DNA of 64,000 nucleotides from Nocardia jiangxiensis NBRC 101359 (GTDB lineage: Bacteria > Actinomycetota > Actinomycetes > Mycobacteriales > Mycobacteriaceae): NCBI RefSeq assembly GCF_000308615.1, contig NZ_BAGB01000003.1, positions 1-64,000 on the forward strand. The letters are read 5' to 3'. The number at the start of each line of letters is the position of its first letter. Positions within the stretch are counted from its first letter, which is position 1. Under the pieces are notes generated by a model. The model was not told where the DNA came from, did not search any database, and worked only from the letters and a program-made list of their open reading frames with translations. Below are positions 1 to 9,500 of this stretch, one piece after another. A program made the position numbers and the translations under genes.

Positions 1-1962
1 CCTGCTCCCGCCCCGGCTGCCCCTGCCGCGCCTCCACCAGCGCCCGGGGCGACACCGGCGGCGGGCGTGCAGCCCGCGGCTCCTGCCCCGGCCGCGCCAC
101 AGCCCGCCGCGCCGCAGGCCGCGCCTGCGCAGCCTCCCGCTCCGGCTCCCGCACCGCAGGCTGCGCAACCGGCTCCCGCGCCGCAGGCGGCGCAACCGGC
201 TCCTGCACCACAGGCCAAGCCCGCGCCCGCGCCGGCCCCGCTGCTGGGTGGGGCGAGCGTGCAGAAGGTGGTGTGGTTGACGAGCCGGTGGGTTTCGTTG
301 TGGATCAATTCGCCGTCGATGGCAACGCCGGTCCAGGTGCAGCTGCTGTTGCCGCGCGATTGGTACACCCACCCGGACATGCGTTTCCCGCAGCTGATCA
401 TGCTCGACGGTCTGCGCGCGACCGACGATTTCAGCGGCTGGACCCACGACGCCGGTGCGATCGACTTCTACGCCGACAAGGATGCACTGGTCGTACTGCC
501 GATCGGCGGTCAATCCAGCTTCTACTCCGACTGGGCGCGCCAGGACAACGGCAAGAACTATCAGTGGGAGACATTCCTGACCAAGGAACTGTCCCCCGTC
601 CTCGAGAACCAGTGGCGAGCCACGGCGGTGCGCGGCGTCGAGGGTCTGTCGATGGGCGGCACCGCCGCGATGTTCCTGGCTGGGCGCAATCCGAACTGGG
701 TGAAGTACGCGGCCTCGTATTCGGGCTTCCTGACCACCACGACGCTGGGCATGCCGCAGGCGATCATGTTCGCGATGCGCGATGCGGGCGGCTTCGACGC
801 GAACGACATGTGGGGTCCGCCGACCAGCTCGGAATGGGCCGCACACGATCCCGCCGGTCTCGCCGAGAAGTTGAAGGGAATCAGCCTGTACGTCTCGGCG
901 GGCGCGGGCACCACCGGCACCTTCGACTCGCCGTCCGGCGTCGCGCCGGGGGTCAGCACGAATGTCACCGGGATGGGCCTCGAGATCCTGTCCCGCCTGA
1001 CCACTCAGAACTTCGTCAGCAAGCTGAACAAACTGGCGATCCCGGTGACCACGGAATATCGCCCCTCGGGCACGCACTCGTGGCCGTACTGGGATTTCGA
1101 GATGCGACAGTCCTGGCCGCAGGCCGCACAAGCGCTCGGCCTGCAGGCCGACGCCCCCGCCTGCAACTCCGGCGGCGCGATCGCGGGCGCGGCGAAGATC
1201 GGCTCCTGGCTCGGCTCGTGCACCACCGGCGAATACCAGGTGGCCGGTGGCAGCGCGCAGGACTTCCACGGCGGCCAGGTGTTCTGGTCCCCGTCCGCCG
1301 GTGCGCATCCGGTGGCCGGTGCGATCAGCGGCACCTATCAGGCGACCGCGGGACCCGCTGGGCCACTGGGACTTCCGGTCTCCGACGAACGCCCGCTGCC
1401 CGACGGCCACGGACGTTTCCAGAGCTTCGGCAACGGCGTGATCTATTGGACTCCGCAGACCGGAGCCCAGGTGGTGCGCGGGGCGATCCTGGAGGCGTGG
1501 GGCAAACAGGGATCCGAGCGCGGCCCGGCCGGATATCCGACGGGACCGGAGACCAGGACGCCGAACCGGGACGGTGTGGTGCAGGGCTTCCAGAACGGCC
1601 CGATGTACTTCAGCGCCAAGACCGGAGCCCATCGGGTGGTCGGGCTGATCCTGGGCAAGTACGCGCAGCTCGGTTTCGAGAACAGCTTCCTGGGCTTCCC
1701 GATCGCCGAGGAACAGCCGGTCGCCAACGCCGGTCGGATCAGCCGCTTCGAGGGCGGCAACATCTACTGGAGCCCGCTCTCGGGCGCGTGGGCGGTACGC
1801 AACGGACCGATCATGGACGCCTGGGGCCGGCAGGGCTTCGAGCACGGCAAGCTCGGCTACCCGATCAGCGACGAGTTCCCGGTCCCCGGCGGCGTACAGC
1901 AGAACTTCCAAACCGGCTTCATCGTTTTTCACAACGGGAAGCCGGAAATCCACGGGCTGTGA
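1..1962 (+). CDS. Mycolyltransferase (antigen 85 family) with C-terminal LGFP repeats, 5' partial
   Basis: Extracellular enzyme expected to transfer mycolic acids between trehalose mycolates and arabinogalactan. The reading frame is already open at base 1 and the true start lies upstream; the first in-frame start-like codon is a GTG at 67, inside a Pro/Ala-rich linker, so it is probably not the real start. Counting from 67, residues 1-60 are the linker with repeats such as QAAQPAPAP, 65-360 are the alpha/beta hydrolase with GLSMGG (nucleophile Ser195) and GTHSWPYW (His337), and about 385-625 hold four or five LGFP-type repeats (LGLPVSDE, LGFPIAEE, LGYPISDE). LGFP repeats are known from corynebacterial mycolyltransferases and are thought to bind the cell wall. 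The position matches fbpA/fbpD just before the Rv3802c-fadD32-pks13-accD4 order. Family assignment is firm; the exact paralogue is not. Confidence 0.9.
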   Translation, partial: PAPAPAAPAAPPPAPGATPAAGVQPAAPAPAAPQPAAPQAAPAQPPAPAPAPQAAQPAPAPQAAQPAPAPQAKPAPAPAPLLGGASVQKVVWLTSRWVSLWINSPSMATPVQVQLLLPRDWYTHPDMRFPQLIMLDGLRATDDFSGWTHDAGAIDFYADKDALVVLPIGGQSSFYSDWARQDNGKNYQWETFLTKELSPVLENQWRATAVRGVEGLSMGGTAAMFLAGRNPNWVKYAASYSGFLTTTTLGMPQAIMFAMRDAGGFDANDMWGPPTSSEWAAHDPAGLAEKLKGISLYVSAGAGTTGTFDSPSGVAPGVSTNVTGMGLEILSRLTTQNFVSKLNKLAIPVTTEYRPSGTHSWPYWDFEMRQSWPQAAQALGLQADAPACNSGGAIAGAAKIGSWLGSCTTGEYQVAGGSAQDFHGGQVFWSPSAGAHPVAGAISGTYQATAGPAGPLGLPVSDERPLPDGHGRFQSFGNGVIYWTPQTGAQVVRGAILEAWGKQGSERGPAGYPTGPETRTPNRDGVVQGFQNGPMYFSAKTGAHRVVGLILGKYAQLGFENSFLGFPIAEEQPVANAGRISRFEGGNIYWSPLSGAWAVRNGPIMDAWGRQGFEHGKLGYPISDEFPVPGGVQQNFQTGFIVFHNGKPEIHGL

Positions 1963-1964
1963 TA

Positions 1965-2060
1965 TTTGGCCTCCGCTTCGCTCCGGCGGGTGCTGTGTCT
2001 TTGGCCTCCGCTTCGCTCCGGCGGGTGCTGTGTCTTTGGCCTCCGCTTCGCTCCGGCGGG
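1965..2060. repeat. 35-bp tandem repeat, 2.75 copies
   Basis: Two identical 35-base units (1965-1999 and 2000-2034) are followed by 26 bases of a third (2035-2060). Each unit starts TTTGGCCTCCGCTTCGCTCC. The array begins three bases after the stop codon of the mycolyltransferase and runs into the palindromic element at 2059-2154. A diverged relative of the unit lies at 19411-19458 between the two emb genes. Confidence 0.9.
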
Positions 2061-2154
2061 TTCGCGGCCCCCTGAGTCTCGCCGGTCGGCCCCGTGTCGG
2101 GTACTCGTTCCTCGCACCCGCCACGCGTCCGACCGGCGAGACGGGCCGCGAACC
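2059..2154. repeat. Palindromic dispersed repeat, copy 1
   Basis: Nested perfect inverted arms: 2059-2069 pairs with 2144-2154 (GGTTCGCGGCC / GGCCGCGAACC) and 2076-2089 pairs with 2129-2142 (GTCTCGCCGGTCGG / CCGACCGGCGAGAC), enclosing a loop of 39 bases. An inverted copy lies at 53714-53808. Homology between copies extends from about 2028 to 2178 at roughly nine bases in ten over the core, and the loop is at least as well conserved as the stem. No ORF that looks like a gene is inside. It may be a small non-autonomous mobile element or a transcribed hairpin. Confidence 0.8.
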
Positions 2155-2190
2155 TTGCGGCTGGCGTTGTCCGGGGTTGGCGGAACGAGG

Positions 2191-2232
2191 TGTCCGGCCG
2201 CGAACCTCGAGGTTGTCCGGCCGCGAACCTCG
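2191..2232. repeat. Short direct repeat, 19 bp x2
   Basis: TGTCCGGCCGCGAACCTCG occurs at 2191-2209 and again at 2214-2232, separated by AGGT. The junction forms the palindrome AACCTCGAGGTT. It reuses the GGCCGCGAACC arm of the neighbouring palindromic element, so the 364-base gap 1963-2326 is mostly repeat material. Confidence 0.8.
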
Positions 2233-2326
2233 CTGTTGGCGGGCCGTGGACGGTGGGGGTTCTTCGTGGATGCGGCTAGCCTGGACGGCGACCTTCTGCC
2301 CTGACCCAGATCGAGGATACGAATTC

Positions 2327-2860
2327 ATGCTTCGGACCAGTGGAAAGGCTGCCGGCCTCGCCGGACGCGGTGCGGCCGCGGGTGCGGCCGTCGCGATCGC
2401 CTCCGTCCTGTTGCTCACCGGCTGTGGCGGCAACGACTCGACCGCATCGAGCACGCCGACGCTGAAGACCTCGACCACCACGGCTGCGGCGACCACCACG
2501 ACGTCCGCGCCCAGCATCGCCGACAGCACCACGAATGCTGCCCCCACGACCACCACGAACGAGCCGCCACCGGCCGCCGTGACGCCGACGCTGGCCACCC
2601 CGAAGATCACCGCGAAGGATCAGGCGTTCCTGGACGCGCTCAAGGCGCGCGGGGTCACGGTGTCCTCCCCGGACATCCCGCTGGCCGTGGCCAACTACAT
2701 CTGCCAGGCGAAGAAGAGCAACGTGTCACCGCAGGAGATCCAGACCTACGTGAACGCGATGGCCGGCCAGGATCCTTCCTATGATCCGAACAAGATGCCG
2801 ATCGCTCAGCTCGGCCAGACCTATGTCGATGTAGCCAACCAGACGTACTGCAACAAGTGA
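2327..2860 (+). CDS. DUF732-domain lipoprotein
   Basis: A 177-residue predicted lipoprotein of unknown function anchored outside the cytoplasmic membrane. The N-terminus has a short basic region, a hydrophobic stretch and the lipobox LLTGC near residue 32, followed by a Thr/Ala/Ser-rich spacer (about 38-85). The C-terminal 80 residues resemble DUF732, a small domain of secreted actinobacterial proteins, with two cysteines that could form a disulphide. The ATG at 2327 follows a GAGGAT sequence and gives a proper signal peptide; a longer frame upstream runs through repeat DNA and is rejected. Its stop overlaps the GTG of the cutinase gene (GTGA), which suggests coupled translation and a link to envelope mycolate metabolism. 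Confidence 0.8.
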   Translation: MLRTSGKAAGLAGRGAAAGAAVAIASVLLLTGCGGNDSTASSTPTLKTSTTTAAATTTTSAPSIADSTTNAAPTTTTNEPPPAAVTPTLATPKITAKDQAFLDALKARGVTVSSPDIPLAVANYICQAKKSNVSPQEIQTYVNAMAGQDPSYDPNKMPIAQLGQTYVDVANQTYCNK

Positions 2861-3855
2861 CGCCGCGACGTTCGGGATACGGCAGGGGCGTGCGCGGACG
2901 GCGACGCCGGGGTGCGGGATGTCTGACGGTGCTCGCGGTTCTCGCGGTGATCGTCGTCATCGTGATTCTGCTGTGGTACATGCTGGCCGGGTGTTCGCAC
3001 GTGCCCGTGCCGACGCCGCCGGGAACGACCAAGAAGCCGACCTCGCAATCGGCTTCCTGTCCGGATGTGCAGTTGCTGGCGATTCCGGGCACCTGGGAGT
3101 CCAGCAGCAACGACGATCCGCACAATCCGACCGCGAATCCGGCGTCACTGATGCTGAACGTCACCAAACCGGTGCAGCAGCAGTTCGCGGGCAGCCGCCT
3201 GGACGTCTACACCGTCCCGTACGTCGCGCAGTTCTCCAACCCGATCGCCTTCCCGCCGGACGGTCAGGCCTCGTACAACGTCAGCCGGTCCGAGGGCACC
3301 TCGCGGGCGGTGGCCGAGCTGACCACGATGTACCAGAAATGCCCCTTGACCACCTATGTGATCGCCGGTTTCTCGCAGGGCGCAGTGATCGCCGGTGATA
3401 TCGCGGCCGATATCGGCGCGGACAAGGGCCCGGTTCCGGCCGATCAGGTGCTCGGGGTGATGCTCATCGCCGACGGCCGCCGCGAGCCGGGACCCGGACA
3501 GGCGATCGAGGTCGGCCCGGTGCCGACGGGCGTGGGCGCGGAGGTCACCCTGAAGGGGCTGAGCGTGCCGGGCATCAGCATGACCGGGGCCCGTGCGGGA
3601 TTCGGCAAGGTGGCCGACCGCACCTACACCATCTGCGCGAAGGGCGATCTGATCTGCGATGCGCCGAATCAGGCGCTGACGCCGGCCAACATGATCCCGA
3701 GTGCGTTGACGCTGGTCCGCGCGGCCGGGAATCCGATCCACAGCCTGTACAACTCGTTCGTGGTCGATGCGAGCGAGCGCACCACCGCGACGCAGTGGAC
3801 CGCGGGCTGGGCCGAGGGTCTGGTCAAGGGTGCGCCGTATCCGAAGCACTCGTGA
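2857..3855 (+). CDS. Cutinase-family lipase/thioesterase, Culp6 (Rv3802c) type
   Basis: A 332-residue serine esterase of the cutinase-like family, anchored by one N-terminal membrane segment (about residues 22-45) with the catalytic domain outside. Visible catalytic residues are Ser173 in AGFSQGA, Asp264 in the CAKGD motif flanked by Cys260 and Cys267, and His295 in NPIHS. Length and spacing match Rv3802c, a phospholipase/thioesterase reported to be essential and encoded beside fadD32-pks13 in mycobacteria. The start is the GTG at 2857, inside the stop of the upstream lipoprotein gene (GTGA overlap). The physiological substrate is unknown; a role in releasing or remodelling mycolate lipids is inferred from context. 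Confidence 0.9.
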   Translation: MTPRRSGYGRGVRGRRRRGAGCLTVLAVLAVIVVIVILLWYMLAGCSHVPVPTPPGTTKKPTSQSASCPDVQLLAIPGTWESSSNDDPHNPTANPASLMLNVTKPVQQQFAGSRLDVYTVPYVAQFSNPIAFPPDGQASYNVSRSEGTSRAVAELTTMYQKCPLTTYVIAGFSQGAVIAGDIAADIGADKGPVPADQVLGVMLIADGRREPGPGQAIEVGPVPTGVGAEVTLKGLSVPGISMTGARAGFGKVADRTYTICAKGDLICDAPNQALTPANMIPSALTLVRAAGNPIHSLYNSFVVDASERTTATQWTAGWAEGLVKGAPYPKHS

Positions 3856-4023
3856 GCGGGTTCGTGAGGTCCTCATCGGGAGTCCTCGCAGGGAGTACCC
3901 GGCGAGAACCCCTCGGTTCGCCTCATAGGCTGTAAAGTGCACCTCTGATCGCGACGCCGGAGCCGGTTCCATCGGGACCGACCGGCGTCGCACCGATTTC
4001 CGCAGGGTCAGGAGCATGGGTTC

Positions 4024-4434
4024 ATGACACAAGTCGCTGCACCGGCCGGTCGTACGACCGCGCCGGGCACGCCGCCGCGGGTGCTCCCCGTGACGGCAGG
4101 CGAGGGCAATCAGCACCGCGGCGATGTGGACGCGTTCACCGAACGTGTCCCGCGCATCGGCGCCCGTCTCTCGCCGACTGTGGTGATCGGCACATCCGGT
4201 GAGATCAGTGGAGATATCCGTAACGTGTTTCGGGACGGGTCGATGTTCTATAGTGGAGCGTTTCCGACCCGGACGGATGTCCTCGTGCCGGAGATTTCGT
4301 CGTCACGGGGTGGCGACATCGTGACAGTAGAGCGGAATCGGGCCACGGGGTGTGGTCCGCAACAGGTTGGGTCCGCTGAGCTGACTGCCACGGTGCCCGC
4401 TCTGTACCATGTCTCTGGTTTTGAATACATCTAA
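4024..4434 (+). CDS. Hypothetical protein upstream of fadD32, doubtful
   Basis: A 136-codon frame in the 722-base gap between the cutinase gene and fadD32. The start ATG is preceded by CAGGAG about 11 bases away. Roughly the first 55 codons have the strong G/C third-position bias of real genes here; the remainder does not, and no family is recognised. It could be a short real gene, a decayed gene, or chance. The rest of the gap (3856-4577) is AT-richer than its surroundings, and apart from a candidate promoter I see nothing else in it. Confidence 0.3.
   Translation: MTQVAAPAGRTTAPGTPPRVLPVTAGEGNQHRGDVDAFTERVPRIGARLSPTVVIGTSGEISGDIRNVFRDGSMFYSGAFPTRTDVLVPEISSSRGGDIVTVERNRATGCGPQQVGSAELTATVPALYHVSGFEYI
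4226..4254 (+). promoter_or_regulatory. Candidate promoter for fadD32-pks13-accD4
   Basis: TATAGT at 4249-4254 is a good -10 match, with TGTTTC 17 bases upstream as a weak -35. It would give a leader of about 320 bases before fadD32. This is pattern recognition only. Confidence 0.3.
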
Positions 4435-4577
4435 CCGATAGGCGGTCACCGCGCAGACCGCCGACAAAGCTGCAGGCAGGCTCTTGCACGAAGAGCGGCC
4501 GCGGGCGTAAGAGAGTCGGGGCCTCACAGGTATCAGCGGCCATGGCGCCGTGCTGCGTGTGCCTCGGAGGAGAAGGA

Positions 4578-6500
4578 ATGACGGACGAGACTTTCGACGA
4601 CTACCTGGACGAAACCGGGAACATCAGAATTCCCGAGGGTCGTACCCTGGTCGACTACGTCGAGAAGCACACCCGCAATGACGCGAACACTCTTGCTTAT
4701 CGATACATCGACTACTCACGTGAGCGCGACGGTGAGTACCAGGACCTGACCTGGAAGGAATTCGGTGTCCGGCTGCGCGCGGTGGCCGCGCGCCTGCAGC
4801 AGGTGAGCAAGCCGGGCGATCGAGTGGCGATTCTGGCGCCGCAGGGTCTGGACTATGTGATCTCCTTCTTCGCCGCGATTTACGCGGGCTGCATCTCGGT
4901 GCCGCTGTTCGATCCGGACGAGCCCGGTCACACCGACCGGTTGCATGCGGTGCTGGCCGACAGCGAGCCCTCGGCGATCCTGACGGCGAGCTCCTCCGCC
5001 GCCGGCGTGCGCCAGCTCTTCCGTGCCCTGCCCGCCGCGCAACGTCCCCGCATCATCGCCGTGGACGCCGTGCCCGATGCCCTCGGCGACAAATGGGTCG
5101 TTCCCGAGGTCGACGTCGACGATATCGCGTACCTGCAGTACACCTCGGGATCGACGCGCACTCCGGCCGGTGTGGAGATCACCCACCGCGCGGTGGGCAC
5201 GAACCTGCTGCAGATGGTCAACGCGATCAATCTGGACTGGAATTCGCGCGGGGTCACCTGGCTGCCGCTGTTCCACGACATGGGCCTGCTCTGCGTGATC
5301 CTGCCCGCGATCGGCGGCAAGTACATCACCATCATGTCCCCGAGCGCTTTCGTGCGGCGTCCGTACCGGTGGATCAAGGAACTGGCCGCGGTCTCCGACG
5401 GTGCGGGCACCTTCGCCGCGGCGCCGAACTTCGCGTTCGAGCACGCCGCCGCGCGGGGTCTGCCGCGCAACGGCGAGACGCTGGACCTGTCGAACGTCAT
5501 CGGGTTGATCAACGGCAGTGAGCCGGTGACGACCTCGTCGATGAAGAAGTTCAACGAGGCGTTCGCGCCGTACGGCCTGCCCAAGACGGCCATCAAGCCC
5601 TGCTACGGCATGGCCGAGGCGACGTTGTTCGTCTCCGCGACGCGGCACGAGGACGAGGCGAAGGTCATCTACGTCGACCGCGACGAGCTCAACGGCGGTC
5701 GCGTGGTCAAGGTCGAGCAGGGCACGCCCAACGCGATCCCGCAGGTCAGCTGCGGTTATATCGCGTTGTCGCAGTGGGCGGCGATCGTCGACGGCGACTC
5801 CATCGACAGCGCCGAGGGCGCGCGCGAGCTGCCCGAGGGCCGGGTCGGTGAGATCTGGTTGCACGGCGACAACATCGGCATCGGGTACTGGGGTCGGGAC
5901 GAGGAGACCCGCAAGACCTTCAAGAACCAGCTGACGCACCGGCAGCCCGAGGGCTCGCACGCCGAGGGTTCGCCGCAGGACGGTATCTGGCTGCGCACCG
6001 GCGACTACGGCGTGTACATCGATGGCGAGCTGTACATCACCGGCCGCGTGAAGGACCTGGTGATCGTCGACGGCCGCAACCACTACCCGCAGGATCTGGA
6101 GTACTCGGCGCAGGAGGCCAGCAACGCGCTGCGCCCCGGTTTCATCGCCGCCTTCTCGGTGCCCGCGAATCAGCTGCCGGCCGAGGTGTTCGAGGCGGGC
6201 AGCCATTCGGGTCTGCAGTTCGACCCCGAGGACTCCTCCGAACAGCTGGTGGTCGTGGCCGAGCGCGGACCGGGTGCGGGTAAGGCCGATCCGCTGCCGA
6301 TCGCCGATGCGGTACGCGGTGCGATCTCGCAGCGCCACGGTGTTACCGTTCGCGACGTACTGTTGGTTCCGGCGGGTTCGATCCCCCGCACTTCGAGCGG
6401 CAAGATCGCCCGCCGCGCCTGCAAGGCCTCGTATCTGGAAGGCACGCTGCGTGGCGGTTACACACAGCAGGCATTCCCCGATGCACCCGATGAAGAGTGA
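4578..6500 (+). CDS. fadD32: Long-chain fatty acid--AMP ligase FadD32
   Basis: Activates the meromycolic acid as an acyl-adenylate and loads it onto the N-terminal carrier domain of Pks13. It has 640 residues against 637 in M. tuberculosis. Adenylate-forming motifs are in order: YTSGSTRTP (188-196, phosphate-binding), the YGMAEATLF motif, TGDYG (474-478, ATP ribose contact) and SSGKIARR with the catalytic Lys609. The ATG at 4578 follows a strong GGAGGAGAAGG site; an in-frame ATG at 4542 is less likely. It is followed 67 bases later by pks13 and then accD4, the conserved mycolate condensation operon. Confidence 0.97.
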   Translation: MTDETFDDYLDETGNIRIPEGRTLVDYVEKHTRNDANTLAYRYIDYSRERDGEYQDLTWKEFGVRLRAVAARLQQVSKPGDRVAILAPQGLDYVISFFAAIYAGCISVPLFDPDEPGHTDRLHAVLADSEPSAILTASSSAAGVRQLFRALPAAQRPRIIAVDAVPDALGDKWVVPEVDVDDIAYLQYTSGSTRTPAGVEITHRAVGTNLLQMVNAINLDWNSRGVTWLPLFHDMGLLCVILPAIGGKYITIMSPSAFVRRPYRWIKELAAVSDGAGTFAAAPNFAFEHAAARGLPRNGETLDLSNVIGLINGSEPVTTSSMKKFNEAFAPYGLPKTAIKPCYGMAEATLFVSATRHEDEAKVIYVDRDELNGGRVVKVEQGTPNAIPQVSCGYIALSQWAAIVDGDSIDSAEGARELPEGRVGEIWLHGDNIGIGYWGRDEETRKTFKNQLTHRQPEGSHAEGSPQDGIWLRTGDYGVYIDGELYITGRVKDLVIVDGRNHYPQDLEYSAQEASNALRPGFIAAFSVPANQLPAEVFEAGSHSGLQFDPEDSSEQLVVVAERGPGAGKADPLPIADAVRGAISQRHGVTVRDVLLVPAGSIPRTSSGKIARRACKASYLEGTLRGGYTQQAFPDAPDEE

Positions 6501-6567
6501 CGTGACGGCGATTTCGGCCGTCGTTCCCTGCCCGCGCACCACCCGGACACAGGTAGCTTGAGGATTG

Positions 6568-9500
6568 ATGGCTGATAACGAGGGCACCCAGACGACCGAG
6601 ACCGCCGCCGCGCACGCGGAGTCTGCCGAAGGCACCGCCGCGGCGTCGAGCGAGAACGCGGAATCGACTGCGGCAGTAGCGAAGACGGGCGATTCGCAGC
6701 CCGCCGCGGGCGCCGGGATGTCGGTGGCCGAACTGCGCGAGTGGTTGCAGCGCTGGGTCGCCGATGCGACCGGCCAGCCGATCGAGAGCATCACGGTGGA
6801 CCGGCCGATGGAGGAGTTCGGCCTGGCCTCGCGCGATGCCATCGCACTCGGCGGCGATGTCGAGGAGCTGACCGGCGTGATGCTGAACGCGACGATCGTG
6901 TACCAGCATCCGACGATCGCCTCGCTGGCGGAGCGAATCATCAACGGGGAGCCCGAACTTCCCGAGGAGACCACCGACGATTCCTTCTACACCGCCGGAT
7001 ATCAGTCGGGCGCGGCGCACGATATCGCGATCGTGGGCCTGTCCACCCGGCTGCCGGGTGCGGGCGAAACCCCCGAGTCGACGTGGGAATTCCTGATCGG
7101 CGGCGGCGATGCCATCCGGGATCTGCCGCCGGGCCGGTGGTCGGAGTTCACCGCCGATCCGGAGGTCGCCGAGGCCGTGGCCGCGGCCAACACCCTGGGT
7201 GGTTATCTGGACCAGGACGTCGTCAAGGGCTTCGACGCCGAGTTCTTCGCGATGTCGCCGGTCGAGGTGGCGCGGGTGGATCCGCAGCAGCGGCTGATGC
7301 TGGAACTGACCTGGGAAGCGTTGGAGCACGCCAGGATTCCCGCGAGCGGGCTGAAGGGCGAGTCGGTCGGCGTGTACGTCGGCAGCTCGACCAACGACTT
7401 CCAGCTGCTCGCGGTGCTGGGCGCCGGCAATTCCGATCCGGATGCGCCCGCCTCGGCCGACGCCTACGCGATCACGGGTAGTTCCTCGGCGATCATCTCC
7501 AACCGCGTCTCGTACTTCTACGACTTCCGCGGCCCGTCGGTCGCGGTCGACACCGCGTGCTCCTCGGCGCTGGTCGCGGTGCATCAGGCCGTGCGCGATC
7601 TGCGCTCGGGCGATGCCGACCTGGCCCTCGCGGGCGGGGTGAACATGCTGCTCGCGCCCGCGGGCTCGCTGGGTTTCGACGCCATCGGGGCGTTCGCGAA
7701 GGACGGCCACATCAAGGCGTTCTCCGCCGACGCCGACGGCATGATCCGGTCCGAGGGCGCCGGTCTGGTGGTGCTCAAGCGGCTCGCGGACGCCGAACGC
7801 GACGGTGACACCATCCACGCGGTGATCAAGGGCACCGCGATCAACAACGACGGCCGGTCCAACGGCCTGCTCGCGCCCAATCCCGAGGCGCAGGCCGATG
7901 TGCTGCGCCGCGCCTACCGCGACGCCGGAATCGCGCCCTCCACAGTCGATTACATCGAGGCGCACGGCACCGGCACCCTGATCGGCGATCCGATCGAGGC
8001 GAGTGCGCTGGGCCGCATCGTGGGTCGCGGACGCGACGAGGACAAGCCCGCGCTGCTCGGCTCGGCCAAGACCAACTTCGGTCACCTGGAGTCCGGCGCG
8101 GGTGCGGCGAGCCTGGCCAAGGTGATCATGTCGTTGCAGCACAACGTCATTCCGCCGAACATCCGGTTCGCGGGCCCGAACCCGTACATCCAGTTCGACG
8201 AAGCGCATCTGAAGATCGTCGACGCGCCGACCGAATTCCCGCGCTACAGCGGCACCGCCACGATCGGCGTGTCCGGCTTCGGATTCGGCGGCACCAACGC
8301 GCACGTCGTGATCCAGGAATACGTGCCCGCGACCGCCGAGGCGCAGGCCCCGGAGGCAAGCGGCACAACGGATCCGGACGCCGAGACCACCGATATCGTC
8401 GCCGACGCCGAGGCCATCCTGGACCGGACCGACGGGAGTGCCGAATCCGATGCGCCGGAATGGACCGCGGAGCGCACCGAGCCGCTGCCGGTGATCCTGC
8501 CGGTCTCGGCCTATCTGCCCTCGCGTCGTCGCCATGCCGCGCAGCAGCTGGCCGACTGGCTGGAATCCGATGCGGCACAGGATGTTCCGCTCGCCGATGT
8601 GGCACGGTCGCTGGCCAAGCGCAACCACGGCCGCTCGCGCGGCGTCGTCGTGGCGACCACCCGCGAGGAGGCCGTCGCCGGTCTGCGCGCCCTGGCCACG
8701 GGCAAGCCGGGGCAGGGTGTGTTCACCGCCGACGCGCCCGCCGCGAAGGGTGCGATGTGGGTGCTGTCGGGCTTCGGCTCGCACCATCGCAAGATGGGTA
8801 AGCAGCTGTACCTGGAGAATTCGATCTTCTCCCGCACCATCGACGAGGTCGACGAACTGGTGCAGGACGAGGCCGGATACTCGGTGCGCGAGATGATGCT
8901 CGACGATGCGCAGGACTGGGATATCGGCACCTCGCAGGTCGGCGTGTTCGCCATCCAGCTGGGTATCGCCGCGCTGCTGCGCGCGCACGGCGCCGAGCCC
9001 TCGGCCATCGTCGGACATTCCCAGGGTGAGGCGGCCGGTTCGTATCTGTCCGGCGGCCTGCCGCTCGAGGATGCGGTCCGGGTGATCTGCGCGCGTTCGC
9101 GGCTGATGAAGGAGGGCGACGAGATGTTGCCCGACTCCGACATCCGCAACATGGCGCTGTTGGAGTACAGCGCCGAGGACGTCGACGCGCTGCTGCCGGA
9201 ATTCCCGGATATCGAGGTGGCCGTGTACGCCGCGCCCACCAACACCGTGATCGGCGGCCCGCCGGATCAGGTGCACGCGATCGTCGCGCGGGCCGAGGCC
9301 GAGGGCAAATTCGCCCGCGTCCTGCAGACCCGCGGCGCGGGGCACACCTCGCAGATGGATCCGCTGCTGGGTGAGCTGGCGGCCGAGCTGGCCGGTATCG
9401 AGCCGACCAAGCCGACGGTCGATCTGTATTCGACCGTGCACAAGAGCGTGGTGTACCGCGCCGGTTCGGATCCGGTGCACGACGTCGACTACTGGGTGAC

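Noticed and set aside
1966..2304. Frames of 60-110 codons running through the repeats after the first gene
   Set aside because: They are produced by the tandem and palindromic repeats and have no family or ribosome site.
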